Origin: Bradyrhizobium sp.
GTDB lineage: Bacteria; Pseudomonadota; Alphaproteobacteria; Rhizobiales; Xanthobacteraceae
Direction of reading: 5' to 3'
DNA length: 57,636 bases
NCBI RefSeq assembly: GCF_016213215.1
Contig: NZ_JACRAW010000148.1
Span: forward strand, 1 to 57,636
A program made the position numbers and the translations under genes. The notes under the pieces were generated by a model that did not search any database, was not told where the DNA came from, and was given only the letters and a program-made list of their open reading frames with translations. Every line of letters begins with the position of its first letter. The first letter of the stretch is position 1. Of the stretch, positions 43,911 through 54,535 are shown in pieces.

Positions 43911-44153
43911 CTAGCGGCTGTCCGGCGACCGTGGCAGCATTTGCTTGACTTCCACGGCAATCCGATTGCGATCAATCAGCACGACGCCGCTGGCGACCGG
44001 CAGGTTGTTGGCGAGAACCTTGACCTCGTCGGCCTCGGTCGCGTCCAGCTCGATGATGGCGCCGCGGGAAAGGCGTAATACCTGATGGATGGGCATACTG
44101 GTGGTACCGAGGACCACCATCAGATCCACGGAGACTTTATCGAGGGTGGACAC
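43911..44153 (-). CDS. Short FliN/FliM-type motor-switch domain protein
   Basis: An 80-residue protein that covers a single SpoA-like domain of the FliN family: VSVDLMVVLGTTSMPIHQVLRLSRGAIIELD fits the FliN start, then LANNLPVASGVVLIDRNRIAVEV the core. It has no N-terminal FliN arm. In flagella FliN builds the C-ring. Here no flagellar gene is near. GTG 44153 is the start. It may be an alternative or residual switch component, or a regulator of a type III-like complex. Confidence 0.82.
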   Translation of the reverse strand: MSTLDKVSVDLMVVLGTTSMPIHQVLRLSRGAIIELDATEADEVKVLANNLPVASGVVLIDRNRIAVEVKQMLPRSPDSR

Positions 44154-44217
44154 GTCGGCACCGCGCTACTTTGGACCGGAATTGCTGCCCCGGAGATCAC
44201 CACGTTATGGTTAGCCA

Positions 44218-44964
44218 ATGGTTAATGACCGCCAAAGCCTCGATCTGACGCCGTTTTCCGTGGCCGATGCCCGGCCTGCGGAATGGCGGATTTCGGACTC
44301 GCCCGTGCCCTACCCGGAAGCGATGACGGCCATGGAGGCCCGCGTGGCCGAGATCGCGGCCGGACGGGCGCCGGAACTGGTCTGGCTGCTCGAGCACCCG
44401 CCTCTTTATACCTCCGGCACCAGCGGCAAGGCCTCCGACCTCCTGGAGGCCCGGTTCCCTATCTTTGCGACCGGCCGCGGCGGCCAGCTTACCTATCACG
44501 GTCCGGGACAGCGCGTGGCCTATGTGATGCTCGACCTGAAGCGCCGGCGGCCGGACGTCCGGGCGTATGTGGCGGGCCTTGAGGAATGGATCATCCGCGC
44601 GCTCTCCGCCTTCAACGTGCGCGGCGAGCGGCGCGAGGATCGCGTTGGCGTCTGGGTGAAGCGTCCCGACAAGGGCGAAGGCTGCGAGGACAAGATCGCC
44701 GCGATCGGCGTGCGGCTGAAGCGCTGGGTGTCGCTCCACGGCATCGCCATCAATGTCGAGCCGGACCTGTCGCACTTCTCCGGGATCGTGCCCTGCGGCG
44801 TCGCCGACCGGCGCTACGGCGTCACCTCGCTCGTCGATCTCGGCCATCCCGTGAGCATGGCCGACGTTGACGTCGCGCTGCGCGAGGGATTTGAGGAGGT
44901 GTTCGGCCCGACTCTCATGCTCTGGCCGTCGAGTCCGTATCGTGAACCGCTGCGCAAGGCCTAG
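44218..44964 (+). CDS. lipB: Lipoyl (octanoyl) transferase
   Basis: The 248-residue LipB moves an octanoyl group from acyl carrier protein to lipoyl domains (pyruvate dehydrogenase E2, GcvH). RGGQLTYHGPGQ at 87-98 is the family motif. The catalytic pair is K159 (DKIAAIGVRL) and C193 (PCGV), 34 residues apart, as in the E. coli enzyme. ATG 44218 is used; the nearby ATG 44207 is out of frame. lipA is not adjacent. Confidence 0.96.
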   Translation: MVNDRQSLDLTPFSVADARPAEWRISDSPVPYPEAMTAMEARVAEIAAGRAPELVWLLEHPPLYTSGTSGKASDLLEARFPIFATGRGGQLTYHGPGQRVAYVMLDLKRRRPDVRAYVAGLEEWIIRALSAFNVRGERREDRVGVWVKRPDKGEGCEDKIAAIGVRLKRWVSLHGIAINVEPDLSHFSGIVPCGVADRRYGVTSLVDLGHPVSMADVDVALREGFEEVFGPTLMLWPSSPYREPLRKA

Positions 44965-45360
44965 GCCCTCGCATTCGCGGGACTCGTCCGCCTCGGCCTG
45001 ACACACCTCTTCATGCATCGGCGGATACCACCGCTGGAGCGTATTCGGCATTTCCGGGACCGCCACGGCGATCAACGAGTGGTTGTCCTTGTCGGCGACA
45101 ACCCGATCGAGAGCGCCCTTCCCGGCCACTGTCCTTAGGTTCCTAGGCCGGACGCTGCACCACGGCGAAAGCCGACGCTCGCCCCTGCAATCCTGCGGAC
45201 AGCCTTGATCGGATCGATGGCCGAGCGCTTGAGAGGCATCGTGACACCAGCGATGCGGCGCTCAGCTACGGAACCGGAACGAAATCCCGCCTTGCGCGTT
45301 TGGCCGCATCAGGCAGGGCCCTCCATGATGAAAAAGCGCGCAACTAAGGCAGGGCCCTTC
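44965..45360. other. Gap between lipB and hybrid kinase 1
   Basis: 396 bp. The right part (45205-45360) is in frame with the kinase and includes an imperfect duplication of GCAGGGCCCTYCATG, once at 45313-45327 and again at 45349-45363. On the minus strand, 45129 down to ~44970 has coding-like third positions, and may be a gene fragment, but it continues into lipB antisense and has no known family. Confidence 0.4.
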
Positions 45361-46881
45361 ATGAAGAAAAAACGCAACCAGGAGAGGGATTTATTCGAGA
45401 GTGAGCGAAGTTTCCGGCTCCTGGTGGAGGGAGTTGCAGACTACGCGCTCTATATGCTCGACCCAACCGGAATGATCACCAGCTGGAACATCGGCGGCCA
45501 GCGGATCAAGGGATATTCACCCAGCGAAATTGTCGGCCAGCATTTCTCGCGCTTCTACACCGATGCCGACCGGGCGAACGGCAAGCCGCAGCGTGCGCTG
45601 CAGATCGCCAGGGAACAGGGCCGCTATGAGGACGAAGGCTGGCGCGTCCGCAAGGGCGGACACTTCTTCTGGGCGAGCGTGGTCATCGATCCGATCTACG
45701 AGAACGGCAAGCTTGTCGGCTTCGCCAAGATCACCCGCGACATCACCGAGCGCCGAGACGCGCAGCTCAAGCTAGAGCAGATGCAGAAGCAGCTCGCCGA
45801 ATCGCAGAAGTTCGACGCGTTGGGCCAGCTCACAGGCGGGGTCGCGCACGATTTCAACAACCTGCTGATGATCATCAGCGGCAGCCTTCACACGCTGAAG
45901 AAGAACGCCACTGATGATGCGAAACGCCAGCGCGCGATCACCGCGATCGAGACCGCCACGCGCCGCGGAGCCGCGCTCACCAGCCAGCTCCTCTCGTTCG
46001 CGCGCCGGCAAAGCGTCAACCCGCAACCGATCCGTTTCACTGAACGGATCGAAGGCTTGCGCGAGGTGCTCGGCGCCGGGATCGGCAGCGCCGGGAGGCT
46101 CGCTTATGAGATTGATCGCGATCTCTGGCCGGTCAAGGTCGACATCGCCGAATTTGAAACCGCGCTGCTCAACCTCGTCATCAACGCCCGCGATGCCATG
46201 CCGGCTGGCGGAACGGTCACAATCGGCGCGCGCAATGTCATCGTATCCGAGCCGCCCCATGTCGGCGACTTCGTTGCGATCAGCATCGAGGACACCGGGA
46301 TCGGGATTCCGCCCGACGTGGTCGGAAAGATCTTCGACCCGTTCTTCACGACGAAACCGGTCGGCAAAGGGACGGGTCTGGGTCTGTCGCAGGTCCACGG
46401 GTTTGCCCACCAGGCCGGCGGAACGGTGAAGGTGGAGAGCGATCTCGGTAAGCGGACGAGGTTCACCATTCTGCTGCCGCGGGAGGACGCCAAACCAATG
46501 CGGGAGACCGCCGATCCCTCCATCTCAGGAGGCGCCGGGACGGTCTTGCTGGTGGAGGACAATCCCGATGTCGCCTCCGTCAGCATCAGCCTTCTGGAGC
46601 AGCTCGGCTACCGTGTCCGGCGCGTGGCCGATGCCGACGCCGCACTGAGGGAAGTGGAGCTGGACGGCATCGATCTCGTCTTTACCGACATCGTCATGCC
46701 CGGAAAGATGGACGGCCTTCGGCTCGCCCACCATCTGAAGGAGGTGCGGCCCAAACTGCCGGTCCTGCTTGCCACCGGCTACAGCGATGCCGCCGCACAT
46801 GCGCGCGGCGAATTCCCGATCCTGCGCAAGCCCTACGAAATCCACGAACTGAGCGCGGCCATCGCCAAGCTGCCGCGGTGA
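45361..46881 (+). CDS. PAS hybrid sensor histidine kinase
   Basis: The 506-residue protein has a PAS domain (~14-130), a HisKA dimerisation segment with H163 in VAHDFNNLL, an HATPase domain (NLVINARDAM ~271, DTGIGIP ~311, GKGTGLGLS ~336-343) and a receiver domain with D443 in FTDIVMPG. No membrane segment is seen, so it is a cytoplasmic sensor. The start is not certain: ATG 45325, 45328 and 45361 are all in frame, the first two in a duplicated segment. Family HWE/HisKA_2-like kinases with trailing receivers pass signals to a separate regulator, not found here. Confidence 0.88.
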   Translation: MKKKRNQERDLFESERSFRLLVEGVADYALYMLDPTGMITSWNIGGQRIKGYSPSEIVGQHFSRFYTDADRANGKPQRALQIAREQGRYEDEGWRVRKGGHFFWASVVIDPIYENGKLVGFAKITRDITERRDAQLKLEQMQKQLAESQKFDALGQLTGGVAHDFNNLLMIISGSLHTLKKNATDDAKRQRAITAIETATRRGAALTSQLLSFARRQSVNPQPIRFTERIEGLREVLGAGIGSAGRLAYEIDRDLWPVKVDIAEFETALLNLVINARDAMPAGGTVTIGARNVIVSEPPHVGDFVAISIEDTGIGIPPDVVGKIFDPFFTTKPVGKGTGLGLSQVHGFAHQAGGTVKVESDLGKRTRFTILLPREDAKPMRETADPSISGGAGTVLLVEDNPDVASVSISLLEQLGYRVRRVADADAALREVELDGIDLVFTDIVMPGKMDGLRLAHHLKEVRPKLPVLLATGYSDAAAHARGEFPILRKPYEIHELSAAIAKLPR

Positions 46882-46888
46882 GAGATCG

Positions 46889-47188
46889 CTAAATCGTCGG
46901 CAGCACGGAAAAGATCTCGCCTGCCCGGCGCAGGTCGAGATGCTGCCCATCGACCGGGACCTCGCTGACATTGTCGACGCGCGCCGACGGCGGACCCTTC
47001 CGGCATAGCGCAACCATGCTCGCGACAACATGCCCGGGACCTGCGAATAACGCTTCCACGCTGCCGTCGCGACGGTTGCGAACCCAGCCCTCGAGCCCGC
47101 TGTTGGTCGCCTGATATTCGACCCAGGCGCGGTAGCCGACGCCCTGCACCCGGCCGCGGATGGTGACGTGCAGGATGACCTCGCTCAC
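46889..47188 (-). CDS. acyP: Acylphosphatase
   Basis: A 99-residue acylphosphatase: RGRVQGVGYR at 11-20 gives the phosphate-binding loop and catalytic R20, and WVRNRRDGSVE gives N38. It hydrolyses carboxyl phosphates such as 1,3-bisphosphoglycerate and acetyl phosphate. The start is GTG 47188, overlapping the previous gene's TGA as GTGA, so translation is coupled with the PEP-mutase-family gene. It converges on the kinase gene with 7 bp between stops. Confidence 0.93.
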   Translation of the reverse strand: MSEVILHVTIRGRVQGVGYRAWVEYQATNSGLEGWVRNRRDGSVEALFAGPGHVVASMVALCRKGPPSARVDNVSEVPVDGQHLDLRRAGEIFSVLPTI

Positions 47189-48051
47189 TTCTTCAGCCCG
47201 AGAAAGTCCGCACTGCGCGCTTTCATGACGGCCTCGCGCATGACGCGGTTCGTCAGCTCGGAGGATGCGAGACCTTTGAGGTTTTTCGGCGACGTTCCCT
47301 CGCGCAGCGCTTTCAATGTCGCGTAGACCGCCTCCGTCGCTGCGGCGAACGGGGCATGTCCCTGCAGCGCGATGCGCACCCTCTGGCCGGCGAGATAGTC
47401 CGGCGCCTCCAATTCTTCGGGCGCCCCGCCCAGCACGATCGGTAATCGCGTCGCCGCGGAGATTGCTTCGAGCTCCTTGCGCGACTTGACGCCGGTGAAG
47501 AACAGGGCATCGACGCCGGTTGCTTCATAGGCCTGTGCCCGCCCGATCGCATCGTCGATGGAAGTGACCGAAGCCGCCCCGGTCCTGCCCATGATCACCA
47601 GCGACGGATCGCTGCGCCCCTCGAGCGCCGCCTTCAGCTTGCCGACGCCTTCTTCGAGCGGAATGAGCTGCGTCTTGCTCTCGCCAAAGGCCTGCGGCAG
47701 CAGCGTGTCCTCGATGGTCAGGCCTGCGGCGCCGGCCGCCTCCAGTTCCTGCACGGTGCGGCGGACGTTGAGCGCGTTGCCATAGCCATGGTCGGCATCG
47801 ACCACGAACGGCAGGCTAGCGGCGCGCGACATGCGCCGCACCTGTTCGGCGAGCTCGGTCAGCGTGATCAGCGCGATATCGGGATCGCCGAGGATCGCCA
47901 GTGAGGCCACCGAACCGCCGAACATGCCGAGCTCGAAACCGAGATCCTCGGCGATGCGGATCGAGACGGCATCGTAGACCGAGGCGGGACGCAGGCAGGC
48001 AGACCCCGCCAGGATCGAACGCAATTTTTCACGGCGCTTGCGCAAAGCCAT
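47185..48051 (-). CDS. PEP mutase/isocitrate lyase superfamily protein, oxaloacetate-decarboxylase-like
   Basis: The 288-residue TIM-barrel protein closely follows the Pseudomonas PA4872-type oxaloacetate decarboxylase: SVYDAVSIRIAEDLGFELGMFGGSVASL at ~29-56, DADHGYGNALNVRRTV (metal-binding DxDxG) and GLTIEDTLLPQ. It would split oxaloacetate to pyruvate and CO2 with Mg2+. Substrate choice in this superfamily depends on few residues, so the call is from overall likeness. ATG 48051 is preceded by palindrome copy 5. Next gene acyP overlaps by four bases. Confidence 0.87.
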   Translation of the reverse strand: MALRKRREKLRSILAGSACLRPASVYDAVSIRIAEDLGFELGMFGGSVASLAILGDPDIALITLTELAEQVRRMSRAASLPFVVDADHGYGNALNVRRTVQELEAAGAAGLTIEDTLLPQAFGESKTQLIPLEEGVGKLKAALEGRSDPSLVIMGRTGAASVTSIDDAIGRAQAYEATGVDALFFTGVKSRKELEAISAATRLPIVLGGAPEELEAPDYLAGQRVRIALQGHAPFAAATEAVYATLKALREGTSPKNLKGLASSELTNRVMREAVMKARSADFLGLKK

Positions 48052-48072
48052 GACGCTCCTCAACAATTTCTC

Positions 48073-48158
48073 CGTCATTGCGAGGAGCGAAGCGACGAAG
48101 CAATCCAGACTATTTCCGCGGCAAGACTCTGGATTGCTTCGCTTCGCCCGCAATGACG
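48073..48158. repeat. Family A palindrome, copy 5
   Basis: An 86-bp copy with arms CGTCATTGCGAGGAGCGA and CGCAATGACG, between pccA and the decarboxylase gene. It lies 21 bp before the latter's start codon and 16 bp after the pccA stop. Confidence 0.9.
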
Positions 48159-48173
48159 GTGCAAATCAAACGC

Positions 48174-50189
<2,016 letters not shown>

Positions 50190-50583
50190 GCTTTTCTTGC
50201 GACCCTGGGCGGGACCCACCCCTGCCGCGAGGCTGGAAACGGGCCGTAATGCTCCCGTCGTACAGCAAAATCCGACGGAGGCAACGGTCTAAATCCCGCC
50301 CTCCCGGGTCTCAAAACCTGCCCGAACGCGGCAAGCGGCCCCTCCGCGCATGCCGATTGAGCGCTGGCAGCCGAAATGGGGCCAGTAAGTTGAGCGGTGT
50401 TTTATTACCCAACTTCCCCGCCCGCGCGGCATTGGCCAACCAGGGCCCCCACGTTCCTGGGCTGGAACAAATTCGCCGCCAGCGAGTTTGGGCTATCGGC
50501 GTCTCCCCGACGTCGAACAGGCCCTCCGCGGGGGCGGGTCTGGTTGCGGTCCTTTCCGACGGCGTTTCAGGAGATTGCGGGCA
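50190..50583. other. Gap between pccA and kinase 2
   Basis: 394 bp without a convincing long gene. Small open frames on both strands are low-complexity. CAGGAG at 50570 leads to the small frame at 50584. Confidence 0.4.
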
Positions 50584-50721
50584 ATGGCGCTCTTTCGCGT
50601 ACAGCCGACCTGGGCTGATGTGGCCATCTCCGACACCGTCTCGCGCTACACCGATCCGGCATTCGAGTTCACCGGCTACGGTCGAAGCGCGGATCGCGCT
50701 GGCAGGTGTGAGCATCAATGA
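50584..50721 (+). CDS. Possible 45-residue leader-type protein coupled to kinase 2
   Basis: ATG 50584 with AGGAG nine bases upstream begins MALFRVQPTWADVAISDTVS and ends TGA 50719-50721, overlapping the kinase ATG as ATGA. Third positions are GC-rich, as in real genes. No known family; it may be a small cytoplasmic protein or an element that tunes kinase translation. It is short, so chance cannot be excluded. Confidence 0.35.
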   Translation: MALFRVQPTWADVAISDTVSRYTDPAFEFTGYGRSADRAGRCEHQ

Positions 50722-53177
50722 CGAGCCCAGACGCGAGTTATCCAATCGACGAGACGATTGCCGCCGAAGGCCTGCGTCGATACCTTGAGAAGATCGCGCG
50801 CGAGCGGGACAACGCCTATCACGCATTGCAGGAACGCGAGGCAGAGCTCGCCCGCATCCAGCGCATCGGCAAGGTCGGCGGAGTCGATGTCGACTTGCGC
50901 GATGGGTTCAAGAACCGCCGTTCGCCCGAATACCTGATCATTCACGGGCTTCCGCCCGACGCCGTCCACGAGAGCCATGAGGACTGGATCAAACGTATCC
51001 ATCCGGAGGATCGCGAGGCTACGGTCAAGCATTTCCTCGATGCGCTGACCGGTCAAAGCGAGGACTATGCTGCCGAGTATCGCATCATCCGGCCCAGTGA
51101 CGGCGAGACGCGCTGGATCCGCGTCGTCGCCAAGATCGAGCGTGAACGCGGTGGTCGCCCGCTCCGCCTGGTCGGCGCGCATATCGACGTCAGCGACCAG
51201 ATGGTGGCACAGGAAACGCTGCGTGAAAGCGAGCAGCGCTTCCGCCTGATCGCCAATAGCGCGCCGGTGCCGATCTGGGTCACCAAGCTGGATCGCCGGC
51301 GCTCCTTCGCCAACCAGGCCTATGTCGATTTTCTCGGTCTTCCCTATGAAGAAGCGCTCGATTTCGACTGGCGCGAGGCCCTTCATCCCGACGACCTGCC
51401 GCGCATTCTAAAAGAGCAGATCGAGGGCGAAAGCTCGCTCAAGCCGTTCGTGCTGGAAGCCCGTTACAGGCGCGCCGACGGCGAGTGGCGGTGGCTGCGC
51501 TCTGAATCGCAACCGCGCTGGGACGCAAGCGGCAGGCATATCGGGTTCATCGGGGTTGCCCACGACATCACCGCCGCCAAGCACGCCGAGATCGATCTGC
51601 GCCGGCTCAACGAAACGCTCGAAGATCGCATCAGGGAACGTACGGCCCAACTGGCGATCAACAAGGCGCGGCTGCGCGCGATCCTGGAGACCAGCAACCA
51701 GTACCAGGGTCTGGTAAACCTGAAGGGCGAATTGCTCTACGCCAACAAGGCGGCGTTGGCCGGAATCAAGGCCCGGCCGGACGAGGTGATCGGAAGGCCG
51801 CTGTGGGAAACGCCATGGTTCACCGCGACCGAAGGCGCGTCCAACGCTGTTCGTGACGCCTTCGAGAATGTCATGAAGGGCGAAGCGGTCCGGATCGAGA
51901 GGCGGCTTCAGCTTCCCACCGGTGAACGCTACTTCGATTTCAGCATGCGCCCCCTGCACGACCAGCATGGCCGGATTTCCGGCGCGGTACCCGAAGCCGT
52001 CGACATCACCGAGCGTCGCAGAGCCGAGGAAGCGTTGCGCCAGTCGCAGAAGATGGAGGCGGTCGGGCAACTCACGGGCGGCGTCGCGCACGATTTCAAC
52101 AATCTCCTGACCATCATTCGCTCGGCGACCGATTTCCTGCGCCGCCGCGACCTGCCGGAAGAGCGGCGCCGCCGCTACGTCGATGCGATTTCCGACACGG
52201 TCGAGCGCGCCTCCAAACTGACGGCGCAACTCCTGGCCTTTGCCCGCAGGCAGCCCTTGAAGCCGGAAATCTTCAACGTCGGCACGCAGGTTGAAAACGT
52301 CGCGCAACTGGTGCGGCCGCTGGCTGGCGGCAGCATTCAGATCGAGATCGACCTCAAGGATCCCGACTGCTTCACCATCGCCGACCTCGCGCAATTCGAG
52401 ACCGCGCTGATCAATCTCGCCATCAATGCGCGTGATGCGATGAATGGCGAAGGCAGGCTGAACATATCGGTCAGGAAGGTGAATGGCATCCCGAGCCTGC
52501 GGGCGCAGTCCGCCCGCAGCGGGGACTTCATTGCCGTCTCGGTCACTGACACCGGCAGCGGCATCGCCCCGCAAATCCTGGAAGCGATCTTCGAGCCGTT
52601 CTTCACCACCAAGGAAGTCGGCAAAGGGACCGGGCTCGGATTGAGCCAGGCCTTCGGCTTCGCCAAGCAGTCCGAAGGCGACATCGAGGTGAAGAGTATC
52701 CCCGGTGAGGGGGCCACGTTCACCCTTTACCTTCCGCAGGCGACGAGCCGGCCGGGCGAAGCGGTACCCGCAGCCATTTTGAGCGAGCCGGCAACGACCG
52801 GCCGTGGTCGCATCCTGGTGGTCGAGGATAATGACGACGTCGGCCGCTTCTCCACCGAGCTTCTCGACGATCTCGGCTACGTCGTGCGCCGCGTCCCCAA
52901 TGCAAGCGCCGCGCTCGCCATTCTCGAGCAAGACGAATTTGCCGCCGACCTCGTGTTCTCCGATGTGATCATGCCCGGCATGAACGGTGTCGAGCTTGCC
53001 GGCATCATCCGCGAGCGCTATCCCGGGCTGCCGGTGGTGCTGACCAGCGGCTACAGCAACGTGCTTGCGGAGAACGCCCATCGTGGCTTCGAACTGATCC
53101 AGAAGCCCTATTCGGTAGAATCGCTGTCGCGAATCCTGCGAAAGGCGATGGCGCGGAAGGTCTCGGCCGTACCTTGA
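50718..53177 (+). CDS. Multi-PAS hybrid sensor histidine kinase
   Basis: An 819-residue cytoplasmic protein with three PAS-type domains (~35-165, ~170-295, ~310-440), HisKA with H458 in VAHDFNNLL, an HATPase domain (NLAINARDAM, DTGSGI, GKGTGLGLS) and a C-terminal receiver with D749 in VFSDVIMPG. Its catalytic half closely resembles the kinase at 45361. Signals could be redox, oxygen or ligands sensed by the PAS domains, which lack an obvious haem or flavin motif. No response regulator with DNA-binding output lies near. Start ATG 50718. Confidence 0.9.
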   Translation: MTSPDASYPIDETIAAEGLRRYLEKIARERDNAYHALQEREAELARIQRIGKVGGVDVDLRDGFKNRRSPEYLIIHGLPPDAVHESHEDWIKRIHPEDREATVKHFLDALTGQSEDYAAEYRIIRPSDGETRWIRVVAKIERERGGRPLRLVGAHIDVSDQMVAQETLRESEQRFRLIANSAPVPIWVTKLDRRRSFANQAYVDFLGLPYEEALDFDWREALHPDDLPRILKEQIEGESSLKPFVLEARYRRADGEWRWLRSESQPRWDASGRHIGFIGVAHDITAAKHAEIDLRRLNETLEDRIRERTAQLAINKARLRAILETSNQYQGLVNLKGELLYANKAALAGIKARPDEVIGRPLWETPWFTATEGASNAVRDAFENVMKGEAVRIERRLQLPTGERYFDFSMRPLHDQHGRISGAVPEAVDITERRRAEEALRQSQKMEAVGQLTGGVAHDFNNLLTIIRSATDFLRRRDLPEERRRRYVDAISDTVERASKLTAQLLAFARRQPLKPEIFNVGTQVENVAQLVRPLAGGSIQIEIDLKDPDCFTIADLAQFETALINLAINARDAMNGEGRLNISVRKVNGIPSLRAQSARSGDFIAVSVTDTGSGIAPQILEAIFEPFFTTKEVGKGTGLGLSQAFGFAKQSEGDIEVKSIPGEGATFTLYLPQATSRPGEAVPAAILSEPATTGRGRILVVEDNDDVGRFSTELLDDLGYVVRRVPNASAALAILEQDEFAADLVFSDVIMPGMNGVELAGIIRERYPGLPVVLTSGYSNVLAENAHRGFELIQKPYSVESLSRILRKAMARKVSAVP

Positions 53178-53267
53178 TCCGACACCTGCTCTCGGCGCGG
53201 TGCCGCTCGTGAACTTGCCATCGCAAAGCGCGATGCGATAGTCACGGGCAAACCGCCGGGAGAACAC

Positions 53268-54527
53268 GTGCCATTCGCGCCACACGACGCCGCCTTTACC
53301 TGGGGCATCATCGCCCTGTCGACCACCGGCGTGATCATCCGGCCCTTCCGCCTGCCCGAAGCGGTCTGGGCCCTGCTTGGCGCCGCCGCGCTGGTCGCCT
53401 TTGGCCTCTTGCCCTGGCGCGATGCGATCGAGGGCGCGCGCAAGGGAGTTGACGTCTATCTGTTCCTGATCGGCATGATGCTGATCGCCGAACTCGCCCG
53501 GCGCGAGGGCCTGTTCGACTACCTCGCCGCGCTCGCGGTCGAGCACGCGCGCGGCTCGCCGCAGCGGCTGTTCCTCCTGGTCTACCTGGTCGGAACGCTG
53601 GTCACCGTACTGCTTTCCAACGATGCCACCGCGATCGTGCTGACGCCAGCGGTCTATGCCGCAACGCGCGCCGCGGGCGCAAAGCCCCTGCCCTATCTGT
53701 TCGTCTGCGCGTTCATCGCCAATGCCGCCAGTTTCGTCCTGCCGATATCCAATCCGGCCAATCTGGTCGTGTTCGGCGCGCGCATGCCGCCCCTGTTCGA
53801 ATGGCTGCGCCAGTTCGCGCTGCCCTCGCTCGCCTCCATCCTCCTCACCTACGCCCTGCTGCGCCTGACCCAGCGCCGCGCTCTGAAAGAGGAAAGCATC
53901 GAGCGGAGCGTGCCGCGGCCGAAACTCAGCCGCGGCGGCCGATTGACCGCCTACGGCATCGTCGCCATCGGCGTCGTGCTGGTCACGGCCTCGGCGCTCG
54001 ACGTGCAGCTTGGCCTGCCGACCTTCCTCTGCGGCACGATTACCGCGGCCGCCGTGCTTTTCCTCAGCGGACAATCACCCAGGCCGGTCCTGAAGGGCGT
54101 GTCCTGGAGTGTGCTGCCGCTCGTCGCTGGGTTGTTCGTCATGGTGGAGGCGCTGGCGCGAACCGGCGTGATCGGACATCTCAGCGAGATGCTGCAGGGG
54201 GCGGTGGCGCAGTCCGTTCCCGGCGCCGCCTGGAGCGTCGGCCTCGCCACCGCAATCGTGGACAACATCGCCAACAACCTTCCAGTCGGCCTGATTGCGG
54301 GTTCGGTCGCGGCCAGCGACCACCTGCCGCCCCAGGTCGTCAGCGCCATCCTGATCGGAGTCGACCTCGGGCCGAACCTGTCGGTCACCGGCTCGCTGGC
54401 GACGATCCTCTGGCTGGTGGCGCTTCGCCGCGAAAAGCTCGAAGTCGGCGCCTGGCACTTCCTGAAGCTCGGTCTCCTGGTGACGCCACCGGCGCTGATC
54501 GCGGCGCTCGCCGCGGCGATCTGGTAG
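53268..54527 (+). CDS. ArsB/NhaD-like ion transporter
   Basis: The 419-residue membrane protein has about 11 hydrophobic segments and the ArsB signature: EGLFDYLAALAVEHARG, LLSNDATAIVLTPAVYA near 117, and FVLPISNPANLVVFG near 160. ArsB exports arsenite or antimonite using proton-motive force. No arsR, arsA or arsC is adjacent, so it could be another member of the ion-transporter superfamily. Start GTG 53268, with GGGAG in front. Confidence 0.85.
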   Translation: MPFAPHDAAFTWGIIALSTTGVIIRPFRLPEAVWALLGAAALVAFGLLPWRDAIEGARKGVDVYLFLIGMMLIAELARREGLFDYLAALAVEHARGSPQRLFLLVYLVGTLVTVLLSNDATAIVLTPAVYAATRAAGAKPLPYLFVCAFIANAASFVLPISNPANLVVFGARMPPLFEWLRQFALPSLASILLTYALLRLTQRRALKEESIERSVPRPKLSRGGRLTAYGIVAIGVVLVTASALDVQLGLPTFLCGTITAAAVLFLSGQSPRPVLKGVSWSVLPLVAGLFVMVEALARTGVIGHLSEMLQGAVAQSVPGAAWSVGLATAIVDNIANNLPVGLIAGSVAASDHLPPQVVSAILIGVDLGPNLSVTGSLATILWLVALRREKLEVGAWHFLKLGLLVTPPALIAALAAAIW

Positions 54528-54535
54528 GGGCGCCC

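Noticed and set aside
45205..45360. Longer N-terminus of kinase 1 from TTG 45205
   Set aside because: The added residues have no domain likeness and no ribosome-binding site precedes the TTG; starts at 45325 or 45361 are more likely.
51408..54074. Long minus-strand frame (888 codons)
   Set aside because: It spans kinase 2 and the ArsB-like gene in antisense, both with conserved motifs on the plus strand.
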